NCBI GenBank assembly: GCA_032622095.1
Contig: CP136066.1
Coordinates: forward strand, 45,219,911-45,283,910
Source: Siphonodentalium dalli
Lineage: Eukaryota > Mollusca > Scaphopoda > Gadilida > Siphonodentaliidae
DNA: 64,000 bases
Direction of reading: 5' to 3'
The notes beneath the pieces are model-generated. The model did not search any database. It was not told the DNA's origin and saw nothing but the letters and a program-made list of their open reading frames with translations. Below are positions 29,961 to 42,344 of the stretch, one piece after another; within the stretch, counting starts at the first letter, position 1, and each line of letters starts with the position of its first letter. The position numbers and the translations under genes were made by a program.

Positions 29961-31770
29961 TCCTGTATCCAGTTGATATTGGTTTATCATAATGGACCAG
30001 AAGAGCCACATATTATGGTTCATCTCAGTTCCGTGTCAAACTTCTGCCCATTTCCTTTCAATAATATGGCCAGAATCACAAAAGAGGTTCTCCACAAAAT
30101 TCCATACTTTAAAATGAATTTGTCATGCCACATACGGAACTGGGACAATTATAATAGAACATTTAGTTGTCAGTTAATTAACTAACACATATAATAACCA
30201 AGTGAGTCACAATTTGCTACCTTTTCGGATAACGCAGAAAATAATGTTATATATATATAATGTTATAATGATATATGTAAAAATAATAACTTATTACCAA
30301 TTTGGTTGCCATTTTGGAAGCCATCTTGAGCAATTTGGTCTATAAACACCGTAATGTGACACGTTTAAGATAGACCAATACAATAAACACCTTTCAATCC
30401 AAAGATAGTTACATTTTACTAGAAAAAATGGTCCAAACCTGAAAAGTGAATTTTTGCCGAGATTTATGTCAAGTTTTTTAGAGAAATGTCCAATATTTTT
30501 GGTGATGTCAGTGGTGACAACAGTAACAATTAACCATGCTGCAGCAGCCATGTTAGTATTCAATATATAGAAGGCATAATAGCCAATGTTGTACATCAAC
30601 CACAACTTGTAAGCGATTGCAGGACACCCTAGTGCAATATTTACCATTTTCCATATTTTGGCGGCCATTTTGGCAGCCATTTTGAGCCAAAGTAAGAATT
30701 TTGGTTCCAGTGAGTTGGAATATTCATAGGTAATGGTATGCCTCACTTAATTGCAACCTGCTGTTCATTTCTTGTTGAAATATGACTAGAATCCCAGTTG
30801 TGATTTTTTGTGAAATTTTATACCGCGTTCTGTAAAATCGATTTTTTTTAGGGATCACAAGCGGGTAGGTCCCCAATAATTGCATATTTAATTGCTCCAA
30901 TGATCAGTTAATATACAAAATACAAAATAAAGTCATATTACTCAACCAGTTCCAAACAGCATGAACTTATCTAGAAGATATTTGTGAAAAAATGTCATAT
31001 TTTCAACTTCCGGTGGCCATTTTGGTGGCATCTTGGATGGTGAGTTTCAATTTTGGCCCAAACTAGTGTCATTATGTCTTAGCTTCATGAAAATATATAC
31101 ATTTGTATACATTTTACAAGTCATGTGAATTTGCAACAAATTCCAAGTAACTGTGGTTTTACGTCTGGGAACAAATTGGGGGGGGGTATACTTTTTAGGG
31201 CGCTATAAAAAAAATTGCTCAAGGCTGACAGATGGCCAGCCGATAAAATCTTGATGTTGGATACCTGAATTTACAAAATCCGCAGAGAAAAAAACTTTAT
31301 ACGCCAAAACACGCATCCGTGACCGTGAAGGGTTTTACATACAAGTTATGACCACATACCGCACGGTTACATCTCCATAAAAACAGTCCACATGACAGTT
31401 AATCCTTATATTTATATACATTTAGCGAAAAAGCCACTTTTGTAAATGTATTTAAATCGAAAAGTGTATCGTGACAAAACCAGCTCAAAATATCCCATAG
31501 CACCCTTGGCAAAATTTAACAGGAACAATTTCTTTATATTGAAGCCTGATGATTTACTAAGTCAATCCTGCGCGAGTCCAAATGCGCCCAAAACATTACG
31601 CGTTTTTCTTTCCGGTATCGGTGACGCGTCGATGTAATTATGGGGTTGCAGTTATGAGCTGTTGCGCGTTCACCGAGAAATAATTGCAACTAGTCACGTG
31701 GGCGCCGACCAATCGAAATGCTAGATTTAGTGATAATCACGCTTAGTATGTAAATATATAGAGGATATGA
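29961..31770. other. Unassigned sequence with GCCATTTTGG motifs
   Basis: 'gccattttggaagccatctt' (30,308), 'gccattttggcagccatttt' (30,663) and 'ggccattttggtggcatctt' (31,014) are the only recurring phrases. The 150-aa minus-strand ORF at 30,294-30,746 contains them and shows no family features. Confidence 0.45.
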
Positions 31771-31856
31771 AATGAGTGTTTCTCTCATATGATATTTATG
31801 AAACGAACTGAAAATTCGTGACGAGTTTCATAAATATCATATGAGAGAAACACGAA
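31771..31856. repeat. Near-perfect hairpin, arms about 30 bp
   Basis: GTGTTTCTCTCATATGATAT... pairs base for base with ...ATATCATATGAGAGAAACAC across a loop of about 20 bases that itself contains TTCGTGACGAG. Confidence 0.85.
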
Positions 31857-33349
31857 TTACATATTCTATTTATCATATGACACCTATAAATTGATTATGA
31901 TGTCCAAAACGCACACAAATCACTAAATAGCTATATGACATCGGCAGCTAAAGGTTAATGTGACGTCACTTCATTGCACCGGAAGCCCAATTACACCTGG
32001 TGAACTAGCAGAAATAATATGTACGCGAAGATATAGTGCGCTATTCTGTTCTCAGTTTGTGACATTATATCGTATGTTTATTAGATAAATACGAATTACA
32101 TATTCTATTTATCGTATACAATGTCCAAAACTATATATTTCAAGATTATAATTGCGAGAATTTCGGCATCGCTTTGATTCGTGTATTTGACGCGCACGAA
32201 TTTTACCTGCATTTAGTCAGAGATGCGGCTCGGCCCCCGGCTGCCATTCAGCCAATCAGAACACACTTTTTGTCAACAAACCAATCAAATGATCGGAAGG
32301 TGATATGAATTAGTAATTGATATGAAATTGATTTATGACATAGCTTCCAACGTAAATAATGATTGAGTCATATGATAAATATAGATAAGCGTTTTATGAA
32401 TAAAATGTTTTCCTCAACTGAACAGGAATTTCCATTGTCAATGCAATTATTCGAGGTAAATCTATTCAATAGGAACTCGGATGTGTTATACTCACCCCGG
32501 GCATTCTTTTGAAGTATCTGTGAAAATGAAAATAAGAATTTAAAATGCACAGGCAACACTTCTAACAACAACAACAATAACAACACAATTCTATAAAATG
32601 TTTTGCAGACACGTTTGCTGTATTGTTCCCATAACAAAAAAAATAAATAAAGTACAATAGAAACATATGGTATGGCACATATTCACCCCCCCCCCCCCCC
32701 CCCCCCGTGTACGTGATATCGCCAAACCAGAAGATGCGGTTTTGATGCGGTTTTGATAAATGAACATATCTTCCTTCAGATGAATCTATATATCTCCCAG
32801 TTAAATGGTGATATCCACTATTCAAGACATAATTTCGCAAAGCGGAATGTTCCCTCAATGGGATAGCGACCATAGCTTGCTCTCACCCCGATAAATTTAA
32901 TAGAAATTCCGGCTCATTTACGATTTTATCATAAATAGTAGACACTTTTTGACGTTAGGTAGTTCGTTTGAAACATAATTATCAGCCATAGATGGCGGAT
33001 AATTCGTGTATTAATAGAAAAATATAATATGTTTAATTAACCATAAAATTGTCTAGCCTGCAGAGCGGTTCGCAAAAATACTATCTGCGTCCAAGTGTGG
33101 TACCCACCATAATTTCGGGTATTAAAGCTGCAGATCGAGATGTCAAAGATGCGATTGATATACTTCATTTTGATATGTCATGTAAAAATTGGAGAGAAAA
33201 AATGTTTTAAATCATGGGGAAGATATTTTCCAGTGACAGAAGTTCATTTTGATTAATATCTCTTCATTAATACAGAACATTCAGGTAAGATATAATTATG
33301 GCATGTTTAAGATACATGCATAATCTGAATTAACACCCCAAATTATTAT
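31857..33349. other. Unassigned sequence with a C21 tract
   Basis: No gene. 'acgaattacatattctatttatc' occurs twice (31,852 and 32,090). A homopolymer of about 21 C lies at 32,686-32,706. Confidence 0.45.
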
Positions 33350-34200
33350 TTCTTCTTTGGCTTCGGGGGGGGGGGTAAAAATTATTTGAGTCGAGTCGAG
33401 GTACCCACCTATCTAAGCTCAGATTTATCAGATATCAATTTTTGAAATATTTTATTTTTCATCACCTGGAATATTTAGCGGCCTAGTAAATATTCGATGA
33501 GCCGGCCAACATAATCTCGATACCAATTGCGTTGAACAAAATGTCGGAATATAGAGGATCTCCAATGAATTATGTTGGGATACCAAATTTTATGAAACGA
33601 GTTTGATAAATTTGATTCACAACGAGTCGTAGATATCTTATAAATCCCAACATAATAAGCTGAAGAGCTTATACATCACATGAAAAAAACTAGAACTTTA
33701 TGCCTTTTCAACAAATCAAAATCTTTAATAGAAGCTGAAAAATGCATGTAAAATGCATACATGCACGGCGTTGGCTAAGACGCTTCACAACCATATACGA
33801 CAGTATTTCGCGCTCTGCCTTGCGACAGATAGTCCCAACAATTTGCTTATTTGTTTTTGTTTAGTGTAACTAAGTTGGACAATAATTGAACTTTAATGAA
33901 CAAACCAATCATTTTGCGATGTCCGTTATTGGTGTCAAGCGCGGCTTTTCTAAATGGTATTAATCTGCGCGGTAATTTACTTGGCGCGATGCCAAGTATC
34001 ACGGACAGTGATAGATAAGAAAATATCTAATGGATTTTTCAATGATATTATAGGGGTTTCATGTGATATATATTTATTATATAATTGTATACTCGAGTTG
34101 ACAGTGGTTAGCATTATTTTTTGGTAATTAATCGATTATGATAGCTAAAGCACCTTTTGAAGAAATGTTGTTGTTGGAATTTGATACGGAGGACCATCGA
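33350..34200. mobile_element. Family g element, diverged and interrupted
   Basis: Left-type sequence 'ttggcttcggggggggg...gagtcgaggtacccacc' begins near 33,355, and right-type sequence 'gttgacagtggttagcattatt' and 'attaatcgattatgatagc' ends near 34,190. About 500 bp of other sequence lies between. Confidence 0.6.
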
Positions 34201-34229
34201 ATCCGATGTTAAAGCTTGTTCATACACTG

Positions 34230-34960
34230 GCAAGTTTGCAAGTTATAGTGCCAGAATATGAACGGAAACAAGCATATAAAAATGCTAGATCATGCCATGA
34301 ATCTCTACTCTGGCTAACGCCCGTAGAGATCATATTCCACCAGTACAAAACGAAGGTCCCAACTCGACATTTCAAGATTTAAGTGAATTCGCTTACAATT
34401 AGGGAATTTACCTTGGGTAATTACTCGATGTTTATTTCGATATCGGCTCACAAAAATCAGGGAAAAGAATGCAACTTTGAGTTGTGACATTCACCCAGTA
34501 AAATACATTATTAAGGAACAGATAATAACTAAGAAATATATTCCCAGCGTTATTTGTTCGACTTTTAAGGTTCCCTGTCCAAACTTCAAAAGTTCCAAGG
34601 TTTTGTACTGGTGGAATATGATATCTGCGTGCGTTAGCCAGAGTAGCGGCTCATGGCATAATCTAATAAAATACATCTGTACCACAGCTAACTACATGCT
34701 TAGTAAAATCTATGTAGTTCCACCTGTAGCGGTGATACCGGAATTTACCTGCAAAGAACATGAAATTACATCGCAAGAATCAATCTCATACCGGTATTTG
34801 AAGTCAAATGCCAGTAACACCGTTGCAAGTGGAACTACAGAACGGTTACTTCTCAAATTCTGGCAACATGTGGTTTTCTATGACGAAATGCCTGCAAAAC
34901 ATTCCGCGCAAACTTTCCAGCGTATATGCACATACACTTAGCGAACAGTTTAGGCCATAT
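34230..34960. repeat. Two adjacent imperfect foldbacks
   Basis: 'gccatgaatctctactctggctaacg' (34,293) pairs with 'cgttagccagagtagcggctcatggc' (34,632-34,657). 'gtagttccacctgtagcggtg' (34,712) pairs with 'accgttgcaagtggaactac' (34,821-34,840). The 154-aa plus-strand ORF lies across these arms and is probably not a gene. Confidence 0.65.
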
Positions 34961-35078
34961 ATGCTCTAATAGTATGGTCGTCAGGCAGTTAGATCGGAAT
35001 ACATTGGTAAAGAAGCCGTTTTTGGTCTCAAAATGGCAGTCGAAAAATATTTTTAATTTGATCTAAAACAACAAATCC

Positions 35079-35660
35079 CCCCATCATACTTACTGGTTAA
35101 TTCCCCACCATATTTACTGGTTAATTCCCCACCATACTTACTGGTTAATTCCTCACCATACTTACTGGTTAATTCCCCACCATACGTTACTGGTTAATTC
35201 CTCACCATACTTACTGGTTAATTCCTCACCATACTTACTGGTTAATTCCCCACCATACTTACTCTTTAACTCCCCCGCCATACTAACTGGTTAATTCCCC
35301 ATCACACTTACTCTTTAATTCCCCGCCATAGTTACTGGTTAATTCCCCACCATACTTACTGTTTAATTCCCCACCATACTTACTGGTTAATTCCCCACCA
35401 TATTTAATCTTTAATTCCCCACCATACTTACTGGTTAATTCCCCACCATACTTACTCTTTAATTCCCCACAAACTTACTGGTTAATTCCCCACCATACTT
35501 ACTGGTTAATTCCCCGCCATACTTACTGGTTACTTCCCCACCTTACTTACTAGTTAATTCCCCATCATACTTACTGGTTAATTCCCCACCATACTTACTG
35601 GTTAATTCCCCACCATACTTACTGGTAAATTCCCCACCATACTTACTGGTTAATTCCCAA
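35079..35660. repeat. 25-bp minisatellite, about 23 units
   Basis: The unit ACCATACTTACTGGTTAATTC plus four bases repeats with few changes. Most units carry TTAA. Confidence 0.93.
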
Positions 35661-35846
35661 CGGGGTATACGATGGAAATTGGAAATGGGATGCATGTGAT
35701 AATAGGAAATCACCACAAAATGACAAAGATGTGGGTAGGTGTAAATTAGAACTATGCCATTTTATTGGTTTCATTTCTTTTGCATTGAAGTGACGAAACG
35801 ATAGTAAATGTTGCTGATAACAAATTTATAATAATTATTTCTCTCC

Positions 35847-36158
35847 TCAATTATATGAAGAATTACACGAATAACATAAAACATATCGAAAAATGAACAG
35901 TACAATAGAAACGAACATATACCCATTGATTATGCGACCACCAATATGGCCACAGTTTCCCAGCCCAGACCTATACACATCATGCACATAGTTAAACGGC
36001 TCAGCGTCCACCCCTCCATGTCCAATATACTGTTTGAAATAAATGTAAGGAAGTGTATAGCCGTTCCTTGGATAATGACATAAAAGAATCAGTGCACTGA
36101 GAATGATCAATGTGTACACCCACCAAATATGCATGGACGGAATAGGGGCTATGGCCAT
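35847..36158 (-). CDS. Possible first exon of a small secreted or membrane protein
   Basis: A 103-residue frame starts MAIAPIPS, followed by a hydrophobic stretch (WWVYTLIILSALILL) suited to a signal peptide or membrane anchor. A short polar region follows (GHGGVDAEPFNYVHDVYR), then a second hydrophobic segment. On the same strand a TATAAAAG lies about 100 bases upstream (near 36,257-36,264). A possible 5' splice site (ATGG|GTATAT) before the second hydrophobic part would leave a plain signal-peptide exon. I recognise no family. It may be a chance ORF. Confidence 0.2.
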   Translation of the reverse strand: MAIAPIPSMHIWWVYTLIILSALILLCHYPRNGYTLPYIYFKQYIGHGGVDAEPFNYVHDVYRSGLGNCGHIGGRIINGYMFVSIVLFIFRYVLCYSCNSSYN

Positions 36159-36967
36159 AACATTGCCAAACTATTTCGACACTAGGGAATTTCATGGCTG
36201 CCACGACATCAATTGGCTTTTTTCTCCACCCAGTATGTAGTGCGAAGTATCTTGCTTTTATACGAAAATCTTTGCTTGTGGGCGAAGTTCGACATCCAAG
36301 CTCTCAGCTGTGAAACGTATACGCGATATGTTTGGATCAAGTGTTGAAAATTTAATATCCGTCGATGTACTTGGCTGTATTTTGGTTACATTTATAGCAT
36401 TTCTTCGAACTTGTTATGATATGCTCGTAGCGAATTTCTGCATATATAGACATGCATGTTGGTCTGATTTTTGCGATGAACAGTGGGCACATAATATTGA
36501 ACTGGGATTGGGTGTATAAACGAGATATACACGCATTCAGAAAAGTGTCCACACCATAGGTTTTCTGGATGGTTACCACACAGATTTGTACGATAAAAAG
36601 ATTTTTTATTTGCGCATTGGCAAAATTTTCCAATAAATAGCTAGAACAGTTTTCTTTTTTCAAATTCCAAGCTAATAGGTGTTCATAGAAATAAATTATC
36701 GCCCTCTCGCATGGCGTTAATGCCACCAACATTCGCTCGTCTGTTTGAGTGAAATTTACATACATGTATAACTGGGAGCGATGGTGAGAGCTGTTTTCCC
36801 GCCGCGGTGAGCCGCTATACACAGCGCTACCGCAACGCACACATCCGGGTGCAAGGAGTGAACAAGGAGTTGAATATTTTATGCAAAGCAATTTTGATTT
36901 GAGATACTTTAGATATATAGTTTAATTTCGCAACCACTACTTAGAACACACTACTTGGTTTTTGTTT
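36159..36967. other. Unassigned sequence
   Basis: No element limits found. The 179-aa minus-strand ORF (36,352-36,891) has no recognisable domain and an uneven composition, so it is not annotated as a gene. Confidence 0.4.
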
Positions 36968-37330
36968 TTAAAGGTACTCAATCCGATTAAGCGCCCCTCA
37001 ATTACTATCTATTTGGCTTCGGAGGTAAAACAAAATATTTGATTCGAGTCCAGGAACTCACACATCAAAGCTCAGAGTGATCAGATATAGATTTTTTAAA
37101 TCTATTATTTTTCACCACATGGAATATTTAGTGGCCCAATAACAGTCGTCGGGAAGAATGTCTCGGACCAAATTGCCGATGAAGATGAATAACTCTAAAA
37201 TTAAGTGGCTGTTTTGTGTCAGATATTTGACAAACCGGCAAAACAGGTTTTGGGCAATTTTATACTATAGTTGACTGTGGTTAGCATTATTTTTGGGCAA
37301 TTAATCGATTCTGATAATATGAGTACATTT
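36968..37330. mobile_element. TTAA MITE, family g, right end lost
   Basis: TTAA (36,968-36,971), AGGTACTCAATCCGATTAAG. It aligns with 38,637-39,077 but ends in 'cgattctgataatatgagtac' without the terminal repeat. Confidence 0.75.
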
Positions 37331-37390
37331 GACAAAATGTAGATTTAAAATGGTCATGGGTTGGAATATTGAGAATAGACTAGCTCACCT

Positions 37391-37696
37391 GCTTTGTCAT
37401 GAGAACGGCACTGGTATCCTCCTCGAGCTCACCCGCGGCTCCACACGAAAGAAAACAGTTTTGGTCAGTGTCAAGTCCCACAAAGAATGTCGCTGTCCTG
37501 TGTGCACCAGTTTTGTCGAAGGCATCTAGACGCGCACGATGTCTCAGAAACGGCGCCCGTCCCAACAGCGTGAGAGATGTTGAAACTTTTTTCCTTCCAA
37601 CCAGGAATTATTTCAAATGTTCTGTTCTGTGATTTGGCAGCTATTTCCTCTATAAGAGGGGAACAGGCAACAAGAATCAGAAAAATGTTCATATTG
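37391..37696 (-). pseudogene. Signal-peptide plus PAN/apple-like exon, frame broken
   Basis: The frame opens MNIFLILVACSPLIEEIAA, a good signal peptide, followed by SQNRTFEIIPGWKEKSFNIS and a cysteine pattern CASRCLRQNWC as in PAN/apple domains of secreted invertebrate proteins. It then meets a stop (near 37,474). A shift of one base near 37,495 restores a continuation (ATFFVGLDTDQNCF...) that runs to a good 5' splice site, AAGCAG|GTGAGC, at 37,390. On this strand TATATATA lies about 30 bases upstream of the ATG. It could be a decayed gene or a base error. No downstream exon was identified. Confidence 0.5.
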
Positions 37697-37739
37697 TCAC
37701 GTCCATAAAATGCTATATATAAAGGCACCGGCGTGTTAG

Positions 37740-38632
37740 TGATAGCTTTATAATCTGGTTTCGGAACTCTGCGTGTACACGTCTTCCAGCTCTCGGGACG
37801 TCTTTATAATCTGGTTTCCGAGCTGTGCAGGGATGGGTCTTTCAGCTCTTGTGGCGTCTTTCAATGTCAGTATGGGAATCTTATACAAACGATCTATAGC
37901 CAATTGTCTGAACATGACGCATATCCGGCCATTTACAGTTTTACATTAAAGTCTTGCACCTCAGTGGGCGTCTTGGAAGTTTCGATTTGAAAACCATATA
38001 TAGGCACAATGACACAAATAGTTTGTCAGCGACCACACAACGTGGTTTTGTCCGTGAAGTACATTTGCTTAAAATCGGTGCACTTTATTTTATTTTAACT
38101 ATAATTCTCAGGTTCTTTCCAGACAATCGGTTAATCTTCACATGGGAAATGTACGATTGGTATATACGTGGACAAACAGGAAACATTAGAGAAGAACGAT
38201 GTTGAGGACGAAATCTAATCAATACGATTCGTACAAAACGCGACAGAATATATAGACCTCACTGTCATACGCCTACTGGATCCCGCTAAAATGTTTTTAA
38301 AAGCCAGTGGTTGTGTTAACCATATATTCATATATTCATCTACGATTTTCACATTGTTATATTGGAAAAATCGTTGAACAGATTTATTGGATATGCTGAG
38401 TTTATTTTAATGTATAAAGGTCCGTACGTGGCTACATGTTTGAAACCTGAAATTGTGCTTTCATTGTCACATGCATGCCGACCCGATTCTCTGATTTAAA
38501 ATACGCCAGCGGCCAAATAGTTGTATATGGACTTTAAATGCAAAATATAGGCGTATTCGACGGCGCACCGATATTTTTCAGCAAGGAACAATAAAGAGTG
38601 TTCCTGCTAGTCCGTTCCTATAGCTGTGTGTA
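37740..38632. other. Unassigned sequence
   Basis: A short tandem phrase 'tctttataatctggtttc.gagct' occurs at about 37,744 and 37,801. Nothing else was recognised. Confidence 0.4.
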
Positions 38633-39081
38633 TTAAAGGTACTCAATCCGATTAAGCGCCCCTCAATTACTATTTATTTGGCTTCGGGGGGGGGGGGGTA
38701 CAAAATATTTGATTCGATTCGAGGAACCCACCCATCAAAGCTCAGAGTGATCAGATATCGATTTTTATTTTTATTTTTCACCAATTGGAATTTATAGTGG
38801 CCCAACAACAGTCGTCGAGAAGAATGTCTCGGATCAATTTGCGGATGAAGATGGATAACATAACATCAAGTGGCTTTTTTTTTGCGTCAGATATTTGACA
38901 AACCGGCAAAATTTCGTTGACAAAATAACAGGTTTTGGGCAATTTTATACTATAGTTGACTGTGGTTAGCATTATTTTTGGGCAATTAATCGGTTCTGAT
39001 AACTGAAGCGGCATTTTTTTTTAAATGTTGTTGTTGGAATCGGATGATATGGGGACCTTTAAAATGATTGAGTACCTTTAA
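38633..39081. mobile_element. TTAA MITE, family g, complete
   Basis: TTAA (38,633-38,636), AGGTACTCAATCCGATTAAG ... GATTGAGTACCT, TTAA (39,078-39,081). Orientation is opposite to 19,728-20,115. A run of about ten G lies near 38,687. Confidence 0.85.
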
Positions 39082-39227
39082 AATGAAGAGCGATAATCGT
39101 CTAACTTCAATTCAATTCAATTCAATTTTATTTAGTACTATATAAACAACATGATAACTTATAATACAAAAATCATACAAAACATAATATATATCTCTGG
39201 GAGATGGCATGACCTGGTCGTCTTCTA

Positions 39228-40317
39228 TGGCAAGCCAAACCGCTATTTAATATTAATTTTACTTAATTAAAATTAAATGACACTTTATTTTACTTAAAGG
39301 GGTACTGTACGCCAAATCTTGTTGTTGGTTTCTATAGTCTCCGAGTCGGAGAATAAGGTAACAATTTTTCCATTATTTGAAAGTCTGTTGAGTACGAAGT
39401 CATGTTACGGATGACAAATTTACCGGAATGCAAAAATACAAATTGTCGTTGTCGAGTAATTTTTGTAAAGTTTTCAACCAAATGAATCAAATAAAAGTTA
39501 TATTATATGCATACTAGTCCCATATAATCTTTAAGTTATTGTATCGTCGCTAGTCAGTGAGTGGCTTGAGTGTTCTCCCCGTATCATCATAATATTTTAA
39601 GCGATGGTGTGTGCGATCGGTTTAACAATCCAGTATCCCTCAATTACTGTTTTTGATTACGGTAATTCGTAATTTAATTGACGCCATTTTATGGCTCCAG
39701 TCATAAATTCAATTTATATCAAATTATTAACTTTTAAATTATTAAATTTTAAGATAGCCTATTAACCTGAGCGTTTACAGAATACATCTTCGACTCAAAT
39801 TACTTATGTTTCTATATATTATCGATATTAGATCGTTGTTGTCACCGGAAATTTAATGAAAATGGCGTACAGTACCCCTTTAAGTGAAATAAAATCATAT
39901 TTTATATTACTTAAGTAATATAACGGTCATTTTTTATTTCAATAAAGTCAATTTTACTTAAGTAAAAATAACAATCATACAATGTTTTAACTTAAGTACA
40001 ATTCTTTTTTTAATTATGTAAAATAAAAAAAGGGCGTAACATAATGGTCATTTTATTTCACTTAAGTAAAATTAGTGTGCGTTTTAATTTTACTTAAGTA
40101 AAATAAAATGTCATTTTATTTTACTTAAGTGTCATTTTATTTCACTTAAATAAAATAAAACCATGTAGATGGCGCTTTATTTCACTTAAGTAAAATAAAA
40201 TGACACTTTATTTCACTTAAATAAAATATAATTTCATTTTATTTCACTTAAGTGAAATAAAGTGTCATTTTATTTTACTTAAGTACAATTAATATTAAAT
40301 AGCGTTTTGGCTTGCCA
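39228..40317. mobile_element. ACTTAAGT-rich foldback element with a nested family h MITE
   Basis: Terminal inverted repeats TGGCAAGCCAAACCGCTATT (left) and the complement of TGGCAAGCCAAAACGCTATT (right), flanked by gtcttcta and gtcttcct, an 8-bp target duplication with one mismatch. The interior (39,884-40,295) is an irregular array of 'tttcacttaagtaaaataaaatg' units, each centred on the palindrome ACTTAAGT. The first ACTTAAGT has been opened by the family h insertion. Confidence 0.8.
39294..39883. mobile_element. TTAA MITE, family h, copy 3
   Basis: TTAA (39,294-39,297), AGGGGTACTGTACGCC ... GGCGTACAGTACCCCT, TTAA (39,880-39,883). Removing it with one TTAA restores 'ttttacttaagtgaaat', the surrounding array unit. 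Confidence 0.92.
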
Positions 40318-41535
40318 GTCTTCCTGCACACTAACAAACTTTTTTTTTGTTTAATAATTTTTATTCAGATCTCAATATATAACATCTCAAGTACATGAAA
40401 CAAATAAATTATATAATCAGTGATGTGTCAATTTATTTATATAGTCCAATGTGAGTTATATCTCTCTTTGTTAAATGGTACTGGTGGGGGTAGAATCTAA
40501 AAATGTTAATTTATGTCTGGGTTTGTCTCATTTGGGCGATGCCTGGGATCACAGTAAATTTGGCAAAAGTAATCGGGGACCACTCTGAGATACTTCCAAA
40601 CCCCCACCAGAGACCACGTACAACAGGTTCGCAGAAATCTTTGAAACTGATTGTGTGATATCCCAGGAGGGAGGTCAGAAGGCACATGCATTGATTGGCT
40701 CCCAGACACCTTTCCATGCACTACGCTGTGATATATGATGTAGAATTCAGTTAGTATATTTGCTCTATCAATTACCATTTAGGGTTTAACACTCCCAAAC
40801 TTAGATAATAATATTCCGACTCTGAGCCCATGTGACAGTGTGCGTTGGTGTTACTACATGTAGTAAGTTTGTATCTGTAATAGTAGTGTGGTCGTTGAAG
40901 CTCAATTTGGGGATCAACACGGAATAAATTGGATACAAGCAGATTTTGGTGTCATTCGACACGGAAAAGCCTCAAGAACAACATATCCAAAATCTGCAAA
41001 AATCCGCTTTGGGGAAACTTTGTTATCCATGATGGCGTCCAACGTGGTTGTCTATATATTACATCAGTTCTCGAAATAAGTCATAATAAGATACAATGTG
41101 GCATCGGAATTACGCAGTCATAGCAGTTCGTGTGAAATTAGAGTACGGGACCGAATAGAGTGACAAGGACAGAAAATTATACAATCGCGGTCACGAAATG
41201 GCTGTCAAAACGGCCGCAACTCCAAGCCATACCGCGAATAAAGCAACATATTGATTAACCACATAGGAGTGAAAATACGTATTGGTAATATACAAGTCTG
41301 TTTTATATATCTTTAGGGGTACACATTTCATTAAAACAGATCCTTCTATGGATGTATTGGTCACTGCAACGCAAGTCAAACCCCCAACGATTTACGTCTT
41401 TAACGTTTGTGTTTTCTACTTATCCAACATCCAACTGTCGGGTTCAAAATAATAATTTCGGGCAAGCAACAAACACAGTTTTTTTTCGCCACACAGTGCA
41501 TGGTAGTTTCATTCGGCGTGATGATTAATTATTGA
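40318..41535. other. Unassigned sequence
   Basis: No coding feature. Retroposon-tail-like 'tttttgtttaataatttttattcagatctc' lies near 40,342. Confidence 0.4.
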
Positions 41536-41543
41536 ATGCAAGG

Positions 41544-42336
41544 CAGGCTTGTCAACCGGTACCAGTACCGGCGGTACTTGGCCGTTTCAACGGTACCGGT
41601 TCTGATACTCAGTACCGACGGTTCTCGGTACTCGCCAGACACAGTAAATATATCAGTATAGATCGATTAAAATTGAAGGAACTTTGCTCTTTTAAGTGTG
41701 CCGCAACTGCCGCTTGCATTATGGTATGCTACTAGGTGTCAACGGATCAAGCACGCGGCGACGGATGCCGAGTTTTGAAGCTGTTATCATGTTATTCAAC
41801 AATGTATATATGTGTCATTGACTCAATGTGTGTTACATCATAACTTACATATGAGGATTGCAGTCTTGCAGGTACATAACATTTATTTCAGTTTAAATTG
41901 TCATTCACCATATATATATACACCCATCTTTCCGATGTATGTATTTGAGCGCCTGAAGCCCTAAACATAAAAGTTCTAACACCTATCAGGCTGCCTAAAT
42001 TATGGCACATTTTAGGTGATTGTTGTGGGTGATAAATCCAACTATTTCAGACTATACTAATGCATGTATGTCACACATTTATGTGTGGCTGCTGTGGCAT
42101 ACGTGCATTATGATAGTCTGACATGGTTGTATTTGTCATCCACAACAATCAACAAAAACTGGCACAAAGTGCCATACATTACCAGTAATTACCACATTAG
42201 AATATACTCTTTTAAATGTGTGATATGTAGTGGAATAAACAATACAACACCAGTACCGGTACCGGTACCGCGGTTCCAACGCAGTACGGATACCGGTACC
42301 GACTACCTTGGTACCGGCGGTACTTTGACAAGCCTG
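41544..42336. mobile_element. Non-autonomous hAT-type element, 793 bp
   Basis: Ends CAGGCTTGTCAACCGGTACC and its near-complement ...TTTGACAAGCCTG. Perfect 8-bp target duplication ATGCAAGG (41,536-41,543 and 42,337-42,344). Both subterminal regions are packed with GGTACCGG-type palindromes. An inner inverted repeat pairs 41,998-42,085 with 42,095-42,175. No transposase frame. Confidence 0.9.
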
Positions 42337-42344
42337 ATGCAAGG

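Noticed and set aside
30294..30746. 150-aa minus-strand ORF
   Set aside because: It contains the dispersed GCCATTTTGG phrases and no recognisable family.
34477..34941. 154-aa plus-strand ORF
   Set aside because: It lies over two imperfect inverted repeats and shows no domain, so it is probably chance.
36352..36891. 179-aa minus-strand ORF
   Set aside because: No motif, no flanking splice or promoter evidence, uneven composition.
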